Positions 1 through 5,231 of a stretch of DNA of 5,231 bases are shown here, one piece after another. The notes under the pieces were generated by a model that saw only the letters and a list, made by a program, of their open reading frames with translations, was not told the DNA's origin and did no database searches. Where the stretch lies: NCBI GenBank assembly GCA_025354845.1, contig JANXMD010000520.1, forward strand, positions 1 through 5,231. Reading direction: 5' to 3'. Each line of letters begins with the position of its first letter. The first letter of the stretch is position 1. Source of the stretch: Verrucomicrobiota bacterium (lineage in GTDB: Bacteria; Verrucomicrobiota; Verrucomicrobiia; Limisphaerales; UBA9464). Position numbers and translations under genes: made by a program.

Positions 1-16
1 TTGAGTCGTTGAGTCG
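1..16. repeat. Two tandem copies of TTGAGTCG at the window edge
   Basis: Bases 1-8 and 9-16 are identical copies of TTGAGTCG. The array is cut by the window start, so its true copy number is unknown. A related GAGTCGCTGCG lies at 199-209. No function can be assigned; it may be an intergenic tandem repeat or chance. Confidence 0.4.
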
Positions 17-59
17 CAGAGGTCGCGCTAAACTCGGCGCGGAATCCCGCGAAGCGGTA

Positions 60-225
60 TGGAGTCCGGCGGCGGGCCGCCGGTTTGGAGAGGGGACTTG
101 GTGCCGCGCTTTAACGATCGAACCGATGGGGAGGGCGCGCGCCGCAGAGAGGGGCGAATCTTTGGGTGAGGTTCGAGGTCGGCGTCTCCAAACCGGTGAG
201 TCGCTGCGCTCCCCACCGGACTCCA
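60..225. repeat. Nested inverted-repeat intergenic element (possible MITE/REP-like repeat or structured RNA)
   Basis: This GC-rich stretch lies downstream of the LysR gene's 3' end. It holds perfect inverted pairs: TGGAGTCCGG (60-69) with CCGGACTCCA (216-225), CCGGTTTGGAGA (80-91) with TCTCCAAACCGG (185-196), and TCGAACC (118-124) with GGTTCGA (170-176). The 10-bp palindrome GGCGCGCGCC (134-143) is centred within one base of the 12-bp pair's axis. Two local hairpins compete with the long-range pairs: 66-83 and CCGGTG (193-198) with CACCGG (214-219). A direct repeat GAGAGGGG occurs at 88-95 and 147-154. No transposase or convincing coding frame is present. It may be a non-autonomous repeat, a REP-like cassette or a structured transcript end. 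The pairings are seen directly; any function is inference. Confidence 0.5.
66..83. other. GC-only hairpin, 7-bp stem with CGGG loop
   Basis: CCGGCGG (66-72) pairs perfectly with CCGCCGG (77-83) around CGGG. On the plus strand it is followed by only TTT, and on the minus strand by no T-run. It is therefore not a convincing intrinsic terminator for either side, although it lies downstream of the minus-strand LysR gene, which has no better terminator in view. Confidence 0.45.
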
Positions 226-256
226 GGACGCGGCCGATCTCTTCTGATGAGCTCAC

Positions 257-1183
257 TCACTCAGAGCCTTCCAGTGTGCGCATCAGGTTCTCCGCGGCGG
301 AACGGCAGAGCCCGACGAACGTTTCTTCCGCGATGGTCATGCGGCGTCCACGCCAGTGCAGCACGCCCCAGTCGCGTTTCAGCTGTCGGCGTCCCAGCGG
401 AAGTCCGACGAGGGATCCATCCCGGATCTCCTGCTGGGCCACCCAGGGCGCCATGATGCTGACTCCCAGCCCGAGCTTCACCATCTCCTTGATCGCCTCC
501 ATGCTGCCCAGCTCGATCACGGTGTTCAGGACGATGTCCTCCTTGCGAAAATAATCGTCCACCAACCGAAAGGTGTGTGAGGACTTGCGGTAGATGATGA
601 GGTTCTGACGTGCGATTTCCCCCCGCGGCACTGATCCCGCCTTGGCCCAGGGATGGAGCGGCGAGGTGATGAACACCAGCTGGTCGGAGAACAGGGGAAG
701 GAATTCGAAGCGTTCGTCGGCCATCGGCTGGAGCGCGACCGCAAGATCCATGCGTTGCCGTTCCAGTCCCTGGACAAGCTCGCTGGTATCGCCCGGCTCC
801 ACTTGGATGGTGCTCTGCGGGAAGCTTTCCTTGAATTCCCGCAGGACCGGCGGGAGGAGCACCTGACAAACGGAGGCAGTCGTGCCGATCCGCAAGCGGC
901 CGCGTCCCCACTTTCCCAGATGTTCGATTCCATCCCGCGCCGCAAGCATTTCGCGCAACACGATTTGCGCGTGTTTCAGGAGGTGTTCCCCCGCCTGCGT
1001 CAGCATGACCTTCTTGCCCACCCTGTCCAAAAGACGACAACCAATGTCGCTTTCCAACGCCTTCATGGAATGGCTGACGGCACTCTGCGTGAGGAAGAGC
1101 TCACGTGCCGTCTGAGTGAAACTGCCCGTGCGGGCAAGGATCGCGAACGCCTGCAGCTGCCTGCTGTCGAGTGGTCCCTTCAT
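257..1183 (-). CDS. LysR-type transcriptional regulator, divergent from the nrt-like operon
   Basis: A 308-residue LysR-family regulator, a normal length for the family. The N-terminal winged helix-turn-helix spans about residues 6-66, with the family pattern SFTQTARELF then SAVSHSMKAL and LTQAGEHLL at the wing. A linker helix follows. The effector-binding domain, a type II periplasmic-binding-protein fold, starts near RLRIGTT (residues 97-102) and runs to the end. The frame is open to ATGs at 1249 and 1231. The ATG at 1183 is preferred because it puts the DNA-binding domain at the usual distance from the N-terminus and leaves 99 bases for divergent promoters. The 1249 start would add 22 atypical residues, but it has the only SD-like sequence (AGGA, 6 bases upstream). 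LysR proteins commonly control the divergent neighbour, so it probably regulates the transport operon, much as NtcB or CmpR do in cyanobacteria. The effector is unknown; nitrite or nitrate is inferred from context. No terminator with a T-run follows the stop codon. Confidence 0.93.
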   Translation of the reverse strand: MKGPLDSRQLQAFAILARTGSFTQTARELFLTQSAVSHSMKALESDIGCRLLDRVGKKVMLTQAGEHLLKHAQIVLREMLAARDGIEHLGKWGRGRLRIGTTASVCQVLLPPVLREFKESFPQSTIQVEPGDTSELVQGLERQRMDLAVALQPMADERFEFLPLFSDQLVFITSPLHPWAKAGSVPRGEIARQNLIIYRKSSHTFRLVDDYFRKEDIVLNTVIELGSMEAIKEMVKLGLGVSIMAPWVAQQEIRDGSLVGLPLGRRQLKRDWGVLHWRGRRMTIAEETFVGLCRSAAENLMRTLEGSE

Positions 1184-1282
1184 GGATGAGCGCAGTTCAT
1201 TAAGATCAGTTGAATTTAGAAGAGCACTCATTCGGCCAACTTTTGGCATTCGGCATCCTGGCGGCTAGAGACACCGCGGTTG
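1184..1282. promoter_or_regulatory. Divergent control region between the regulator and the transport operon
   Basis: These 99 bases separate the preferred start codons. The stretch near 1199-1220 is clearly AT-richer than its surroundings. For the regulator, a weak minus-strand promoter can be drawn: TTGGCC (complement of 1234-1239) and TAAATT (complement of 1213-1218), spaced 15 bases. For the operon, TTGGCA (1243-1248) is followed after 17 bases by TAGAGA (1266-1271), a poor -10. An 8-bp palindrome ACCGCGGT (1273-1280) ends just before the ATG at 1283. Individual promoter boxes are low confidence; the presence of control elements here is likely from gene layout. Confidence 0.5.
1229..1254. 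promoter_or_regulatory. Candidate LysR operator: GCCAA-N3-TTGGC dyad flanked by CATTCGGC direct repeats
   Basis: GCCAA (1235-1239) and TTGGC (1243-1247) form a perfect 5-bp inverted repeat around CTT. LysR regulators typically bind a short interrupted dyad of T-N11-A type, and an autoregulatory site normally overlaps the regulator's own promoter, as this one overlaps the candidate -35 boxes in both directions. CATTCGGC occurs identically at 1229-1236 and 1247-1254, 18 bp apart, bracketing the dyad. The repeats are seen; operator function is inference. Confidence 0.4.
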
Positions 1283-2401
1283 ATGACCTTCGTCGCCAAT
1301 ACAGTCGTGGGATCCGGTGCCAGTGGATTGCGCCGTGAATTCTCGTCGGGCGCGCCGATCCGGCTTGGGTTTGTTCCCTTGAATGATTGCGCCCCGCTGA
1401 TTGTAGCCCGCGAACTGGGGATCTTTGATCGCTACGGTCTTCGCGTGCGGCTTAGCCGCGAGCTGGGCTGGGCGACTGTCCGCGACAAAATTGCGCAGGG
1501 TGAACTGGATGCGGCGCATGCCCCCTGTGGCCTCCCGCTGGCGCTGGCGGCGGGATTGCAGTGCGTGCCGACCGAAACCGTGGCGGGAGTGATCCTTAAC
1601 TTGGAGGGCAACGCGATCACTCTGGGTCAGGGTCTTTGGGATGCCGGCGTTCGCGATGGTGCCACGCTTCGCCAATACATCCTCCAGAACCGCAACCGGC
1701 GTGTTCTCACTTTCGGCACCGTTTCCGCCAATTCGTCGCACTCGCATCTTCTGCGGACCTGGATGAATTCCGGAGGTGCACCGGTGGATCAGGAAGTCCG
1801 ATTGGTGGTGGTGCCGCCGCCGCAAATGCAGGCGAATCTCGCCGCCGGACATCTGGATGGATTCTGTGCCGGCGAACCTTGGAACAGTCTCGCGGTGACG
1901 GACGGTTGCGGTTGGATCGCCGCCACCAGTCGGACGATTGCCCCGGGTCACCCGGAGAAAGTGCTGGTGGCCCGATCTGAATTTGCACGCCAGCGGAATG
2001 ACGAGCACGTGGCCTTGATCGCTGCCCTGCTTGAGGCCTGCGACTGGTGTGCCATGCCGGCCAACCACGCCGCGCTCGCGGAACTGCTCGCCGAACGGCG
2101 GCATGTGGGCGTGCCCGCTGCGGTGATCCGTCACGGACTGTCGGGTCCGCTGCCGCGCGGCTGTGGACTGCCCTCGGTCCCGGGCAGCGTGGTCACGTTC
2201 GCCGGTCACTGGGTGCATGAACCAGGGCCCGACCGCGCGGCGTGGATCGCCACCAATCTTCTCGACGCCTCGTTCCGCCCGCAGTTCTCACCGGAACGTC
2301 TGGCGCGGATCTTTCAGGGCAACTGCCACCGGCAGGCTCTGACCCTTTCGGAACAACCCCATCCTGAACTCCCTCGTGAAACCAATCTCCTCCCTGCCTG
2401 A
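1283..2401 (+). CDS. NasS-like signal-less NrtA/CmpA-family solute-binding protein (probable cytoplasmic nitrate/nitrite sensor)
   Basis: A 372-residue protein of the NrtA/CmpA family (NMT1-like type II binding fold). The core begins at about residue 26 with IRLGFVPLNDCAPLIV. Family landmarks follow: SRELGWATVRDK (58-69), GNAITL (109-114), VVPPPQM (176-182), DGFCAGEPWN (192-201) and GHPEKV (222-227). The Trp, His and Lys that align with the ligand pocket of cyanobacterial NrtA are kept (W63, H153, K226), while the Gln position is Asn (N110). The N-terminal 25 residues have no hydrophobic stretch, twin-Arg motif or lipobox, so export is unlikely. Signal-less NrtA relatives include NasS, which in Proteobacteria binds nitrate or nitrite and releases the antiterminator NasT; the SRE-W-x-x-RDK and GNAIT patterns resemble NasS. 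It lacks the QFRRWG C-terminal block of its two neighbours. TTG at 1280 directly precedes the chosen ATG; MTFV is shared with the third paralogue. No NasT gene is visible. The last 26 bases overlap the next gene. Confidence 0.85.
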   Translation: MTFVANTVVGSGASGLRREFSSGAPIRLGFVPLNDCAPLIVARELGIFDRYGLRVRLSRELGWATVRDKIAQGELDAAHAPCGLPLALAAGLQCVPTETVAGVILNLEGNAITLGQGLWDAGVRDGATLRQYILQNRNRRVLTFGTVSANSSHSHLLRTWMNSGGAPVDQEVRLVVVPPPQMQANLAAGHLDGFCAGEPWNSLAVTDGCGWIAATSRTIAPGHPEKVLVARSEFARQRNDEHVALIAALLEACDWCAMPANHAALAELLAERRHVGVPAAVIRHGLSGPLPRGCGLPSVPGSVVTFAGHWVHEPGPDRAAWIATNLLDASFRPQFSPERLARIFQGNCHRQALTLSEQPHPELPRETNLLPA

Positions 2402-3638
2402 CGCCGGACGCCGCGGCTTCCTGAAGCGCTCCGCCACTGCTGCCCTTCTCGCCGGTCTGCCTACCGGATGGGCCGGCCGGGTGTTTGCCGACGACTCGCC
2501 GGAAACCCCAAATTGCCGATGTGGCATCATCGCGCTCACCGATTGCTCGCCTTTCGTCATCGCGAGCGAAAAGGGTTTCTTCAAGAAGCACGGACTGAAC
2601 GTGACCGTGGCAAAGGGCGCCAACTGGGCCGCCATTCGCGACTCCCTCACCAACGGGGACAATCAGTTCACGCACATGCTGCTGGGCATGCCGTTCGCCT
2701 CGACTATGGGGCTACTTGGCTCGCCTAAAAAGCCGATGGTGATTCCCTGGATCGTCAACCGGAATGGCCAGGCCATCACCCTGAAAAACGACTTCAAGGG
2801 AGTGGTCAAGGATGACGCCAAGGCCCTGCTACCGATGGTCAAGAAGGCCAAGAGCCTCGGCGAGCCGCTGTCCTTCGCCATGACTTTCCCGCCCGGCACG
2901 CACGCGATGTGGATTCGCTACTGGCTCGCCGCGGGAGGTATTCATCCGGATCGGGACGTCTCGCTGATCACCATTCCGCCCCCACAGATGATTTCCAATA
3001 TGAAGGTGGGCAAGATGGACGGCTTTTGCGTCGGCGAGCCGTGGAACGCCCGTTCGGTCGTGGATGGCATCGGATATACCGCGATCACCACTCAGGCGAT
3101 CTGGAAGGATCACCCGGAAAAGGTCTGCGCCTTCACTCGCGAATTTGCCGAGAAGAATCCGAAGACCGTGGCCGCGGTGCTCAAAGGACTCCACGAGGCC
3201 AGCGTGTGGTTGGACAAGATGGAAAACCGTCCCGAGCAGTGTGACATCGTCAGCAAGCCCAACTACATCAACTGCAACAAGGACATCATCCTTGGCCGCC
3301 TGTTGGGCGACTACAACCTGGGTGACGGGCGGACCTACAAGGATCCGAACCCGATGATCTTCAGCACCCGCAACTGCAACTACCCGCAGCAGAAGTTCGG
3401 CACTTGGTGGCTCACGCAGTTCCGCCGCTGGGGCATGGTGACGGGCGCGCCGGATTATCAAGGCATCACCTCGCAGGTGTTGCGTCCTGATCTGTACGAG
3501 TCGGCCATGAAGGACCTCGGCTACAGCCACGGCGGCGCCGATGCCAAGCCCGAGACCTTTGGCGACGGCACCGTGTTTGATCCCGCCCAGCCCGAGGCCT
3601 ACGCCAAGGGGTTCGCAGTGAATTCGCTCAAGGGCTGA
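2376..3638 (+). CDS. nrtA: Periplasmic nitrate-binding protein NrtA, Tat-exported
   Basis: A 420-residue solute-binding protein of the NrtA/CmpA family, close in length to cyanobacterial NrtA. The N-terminus is a textbook twin-arginine signal: GRRGFLKRS (11-19), a hydrophobic Ala/Leu run to about residue 34, and a likely cleavage after VFA (36-38). Cyanobacterial NrtA is instead membrane-anchored. The mature protein carries the pocket residues matching NrtA: W84, Q132, H176 and K249 (in HPEKV). Lys at this last position fits nitrate or nitrite; the bicarbonate protein CmpA has an acidic residue there, as I recall the structures. Other landmarks are IPPPQM (200-205), CVGEPWN (218-224) and LTQFRRWG (346-353). 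The GTG start at 2376 is the only one that includes the complete signal, and it lies inside the upstream gene (26-base overlap), implying translational coupling. No Shine-Dalgarno sequence is visible. It should hand its ligand to the permease beginning at 4902. Bicarbonate or cyanate binding is the less likely alternative. Confidence 0.9.
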   Translation: MKPISSLPDAGRRGFLKRSATAALLAGLPTGWAGRVFADDSPETPNCRCGIIALTDCSPFVIASEKGFFKKHGLNVTVAKGANWAAIRDSLTNGDNQFTHMLLGMPFASTMGLLGSPKKPMVIPWIVNRNGQAITLKNDFKGVVKDDAKALLPMVKKAKSLGEPLSFAMTFPPGTHAMWIRYWLAAGGIHPDRDVSLITIPPPQMISNMKVGKMDGFCVGEPWNARSVVDGIGYTAITTQAIWKDHPEKVCAFTREFAEKNPKTVAAVLKGLHEASVWLDKMENRPEQCDIVSKPNYINCNKDIILGRLLGDYNLGDGRTYKDPNPMIFSTRNCNYPQQKFGTWWLTQFRRWGMVTGAPDYQGITSQVLRPDLYESAMKDLGYSHGGADAKPETFGDGTVFDPAQPEAYAKGFAVNSLKG

Positions 3639-3656
3639 TTCCCGGCCCGCCTGTTC

Positions 3657-4892
3657 ATGACCTTCGTCTCCTCGAACGGTGTCTCCGGCGTACCGCTGAC
3701 GCCACCGGGTGTGCCCGCCATGTGTTCCTCCATGGCGGCCGGTGGGCGTTGCGGTGCGCCGGAGGTCACCGATCTACGGCTCGGATTTCTGCCGCTGACG
3801 GATGCGGCGCCGTTGCTCGTGGCGGTGGCGAAGGGTTTTTTCGCGGCTGAGGGCCTCAACGCTCAGTCGGTGAAGGTCTCGAGCTGGACCGCTTCACGTG
3901 ATGCCTTGCAGGACGGCACGGTGCACGCGGCCCAAATGCTCTACGGCATGCCGATCGCTTCGCGGCTTGGCATTTTGGGGCACGATTCGGCGCCGCTGGT
4001 GGTGCCGTGGGTCCTCTCCCGAAGCGGCCAGGCGATCACGTTGGCGAAGCGTCATGCCGGCACGGTGACTTCCGACGCCCGGGCGCTGTACCGCCTGGCT
4101 GGTGAGCGCCGGGATGCGGGACGCCCATTGGTATTCGCGCAGACACTGCCGCCGGGCACGCATGCGATGTGGCTTCGCTACTGGCTTGCAGAAGGCGGTA
4201 TTGATCCGGATCGCGACGTCGCGCTCATCACCATTCCGCCGCCCATGATGGTCAAGAATCTCGCCGGTGGACGGCTCGATGGATTCTGTGCCGGTGAACC
4301 CTGGAACGCGGTGGCCCAGCAAGCAGGTGCGGGATTCACGGCCCTCACTTCGGACACCTTGTGGCCCGAGCATCCGGAGAAGGTGTGTGCGTTTCGTGAG
4401 GATTTTGCGGATCGAAATCCTCGTTCGGTGAAGGCGGTCCTGCGTGGCCTCCTCGCTGCGGGCCGATGGTGTGCCGATCCGGCGAACGCAGCCGAACTCG
4501 CCGCGCTGCTCGCCGCGCCCGAACATCTCAATTGTCCGGTCGAGACGGTTCGGTCGCGCCTGCTCCCCGGGTTTGATCTGGGCGATGGACGCCTCGCAGG
4601 CGAAGGCGCGGTGCCGCAATTCTCGGGGCCCGACAGTCACCGGCCTCGTCCCGACGAATGCTTGTGGTTTCTCACCCAATTCCGCCGCTGGGGCATCGCC
4701 GCTGGCGTCCCCGACTATGCGGGCATCACGGCCTCCGTACTTCGCCCCGACCTGCACCGCGAGGCGCTGGAGGAGGCCGGGGTGGATCCGACCGAATCCC
4801 CGTTGATCTCGCGACTCGCGGCTCCCGGCTTTAATTCCGCCGACCCCGAGGCCTACGCGCAGTCCTTTGCCATCAAGTCTCTCCGCTCCTGA
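3657..4892 (+). CDS. Second full-length NrtA-like solute-binding protein lacking an export signal
   Basis: A 411-residue close paralogue of the preceding gene. In their core, B-like residues 169-260 and C residues 162-253 match at well over half of positions by eye. It keeps W77, Q125, H169 and K242, the IPPPMM (193-198) and CAGEPWN (211-217) motifs, and the C-terminal LTQFRRWG (339-346) and SVLRPDL (360-366) blocks. The N-terminus before the core (RLGFLPLTDAAPLL, from residue 41) is 40 residues of Gly/Pro/Ser with no hydrophobic helix, twin-Arg motif or lipobox. The stop codon of the preceding gene lies in frame only 18 bases upstream, so no longer start could add a signal. It is therefore predicted to be cytoplasmic. 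A good comparison is the NrtA-like domain fused to the C-terminus of cyanobacterial NrtC, which regulates uptake from the cytoplasmic side; this could be a free-standing version. A second cytoplasmic sensor is the alternative. No Shine-Dalgarno sequence is visible. It is co-oriented, 9 bases from the permease gene. Confidence 0.88.
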   Translation: MTFVSSNGVSGVPLTPPGVPAMCSSMAAGGRCGAPEVTDLRLGFLPLTDAAPLLVAVAKGFFAAEGLNAQSVKVSSWTASRDALQDGTVHAAQMLYGMPIASRLGILGHDSAPLVVPWVLSRSGQAITLAKRHAGTVTSDARALYRLAGERRDAGRPLVFAQTLPPGTHAMWLRYWLAEGGIDPDRDVALITIPPPMMVKNLAGGRLDGFCAGEPWNAVAQQAGAGFTALTSDTLWPEHPEKVCAFREDFADRNPRSVKAVLRGLLAAGRWCADPANAAELAALLAAPEHLNCPVETVRSRLLPGFDLGDGRLAGEGAVPQFSGPDSHRPRPDECLWFLTQFRRWGIAAGVPDYAGITASVLRPDLHREALEEAGVDPTESPLISRLAAPGFNSADPEAYAQSFAIKSLRS

Positions 4893-4901
4893 TTTCATCC
4901 C

Positions 4902-5231
4902 ATGAAACCCTCGTGGCAACGTCTTGATTTCATCCTGCTGCCGCTGCTCGGCGGCGCGTTCATCCTGTTGCTCTGGCACCTGTCGAGCCACTCCTGGTCC
5001 GGCGACCTGCCGGATCCAGCCAAGACCTGGCAGGAGTCGAAGCCCTACGTGCTTGAGCCGTGGGCGAAGCGTGGCGAACTCGATCAGGGCATCCTGCGGT
5101 TCACCATGCTGTCGCTGTGGCTGGTGGCCAAGGGCTACGCCATCGCCCTGATTTTGGGAACACCGATCGGCTTCTGCCTCGGCTTGTCGCCCACCTTCAC
5201 CAAGACCTTCGACCCAATTATTCAAATCCTG
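4902..5231 (+). CDS. nrtB: NrtB/CmpB-type ABC transporter permease, N-terminal part (cut by window end)
   Basis: The first 110 codons of an integral-membrane permease, still open at the window edge; the family is usually around 270-290 residues. One transmembrane segment lies at about residues 9-27 (FILLPLLGGAFILLLWHL), followed by the extracytoplasmic block LPDPAKTWQES (36-46) that corresponds to the LPSP..TW segment of NrtB, CmpB and related taurine/nitrate permeases. A second segment lies at about 70-95, followed by LSPTFTKTFDPIIQIL, matching the family's stretch ahead of the proline-rich region. The EAA loop that contacts the ATPase would lie beyond the window. It should form the membrane channel for ligand delivered by the exported NrtA. 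The ATG at 4902 is 9 bases after the preceding stop codon, in an evident operon, without a Shine-Dalgarno sequence. Assignment to nitrate rather than bicarbonate, cyanate or taurine rests on the neighbouring binding proteins. Confidence 0.87.
   Translation, partial: MKPSWQRLDFILLPLLGGAFILLLWHLSSHSWSGDLPDPAKTWQESKPYVLEPWAKRGELDQGILRFTMLSLWLVAKGYAIALILGTPIGFCLGLSPTFTKTFDPIIQIL

Noticed and set aside
66..92. Intrinsic terminator at the GC hairpin
   Set aside because: The stem is strong but only three T residues follow on the plus strand and none on the minus strand, so it is listed only as a hairpin.
28..216. A 62-codon minus-strand frame in the leading intergenic region
   Set aside because: It is rich in Arg, Pro and Ser with no recognisable fold or ribosome site, and it coincides with the nested inverted repeats, which explain the base pattern better.
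9..554. A 181-codon plus-strand frame starting at the window edge
   Set aside because: Its second half runs antisense to the well-supported LysR gene and the first half is low-complexity Arg/Ser/Pro; no family features.
1184..1249. Regulator start at the longest ATG (1249)
   Set aside because: It has the better SD-like AGGA, but would leave only 33 bases for divergent promoters and add 22 residues atypical of LysR proteins. It is kept as the alternative.
1265..2218. Long minus-strand frame opposite the first NrtA-like gene
   Set aside because: An antisense shadow: rich in Arg, His and Gln without domain features, opposite a strongly conserved plus-strand protein.
2829..3530. A 233-codon minus-strand frame opposite nrtA
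   Set aside because: An antisense shadow of the nrtA coding sequence, with no independent start signal or recognisable domain.
3717..3737. Lipoprotein signal around Cys23 (GVPAMC) of the third paralogue
   Set aside because: No positively charged N-region or hydrophobic stretch precedes it, and PAMC does not fit the lipobox pattern.
3894..5225. A 443-codon minus-strand frame opposite the third paralogue and the permease
   Set aside because: High GC leaves antisense frames open. Composition is not protein-like and the plus strand carries two clear family members.
1..5231. tRNA, rRNA, CRISPR array or insertion sequence
   Set aside because: No cloverleaf, rRNA-like segment, regularly spaced repeats or transposase frame was seen on either strand.

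Overview
The window comes from a high-GC, Gram-negative-type bacterium. A twin-arginine-exported NrtA, compact gene packing and start codons almost without Shine-Dalgarno sequences would fit the Verrucomicrobiota, less surely the Planctomycetota. This is judged from protein style, not from a search. The window is one end of a nitrate (or nitrite) ABC uptake locus with a divergent LysR-type regulator.

Layout: bases 1-256 hold no supportable gene. They contain a GC-rich element (about 60-225) built from nested inverted repeats around a central GC palindrome. Bases 257-1183 on the minus strand encode a LysR-type regulator whose best start is an internal ATG, not the longest open frame. Bases 1184-1282 are the divergent control region, with a GCCAA-N3-TTGGC dyad and an 8-bp direct repeat. 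Rightward come three tandem NrtA/CmpA-family solute-binding genes. The first (1283-2401) lacks a signal peptide and resembles the cytoplasmic nitrate sensor NasS. The second (2376-3638) has a canonical twin-arginine signal and looks like the true periplasmic NrtA. The third (3657-4892) is a full-length NrtA-like protein, again without a signal. A NrtB-type permease starts at 4902 and is cut by the window end.

How they work together: the exported NrtA should deliver ligand to the NrtB permease, powered by an ATPase expected downstream. The two signal-less paralogues keep the aligned ligand-pocket Trp, His and Lys, so they probably bind a similar anion in the cytoplasm. One can be read as a NasS-type sensor. 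The other can be read as a free-standing counterpart of the regulatory solute-binding domain fused to the C-terminus of cyanobacterial NrtC. With the LysR protein, the locus would carry up to three intracellular ligand-sensing proteins beside one transporter. This triple-paralogue layout is the most interesting feature of the window.
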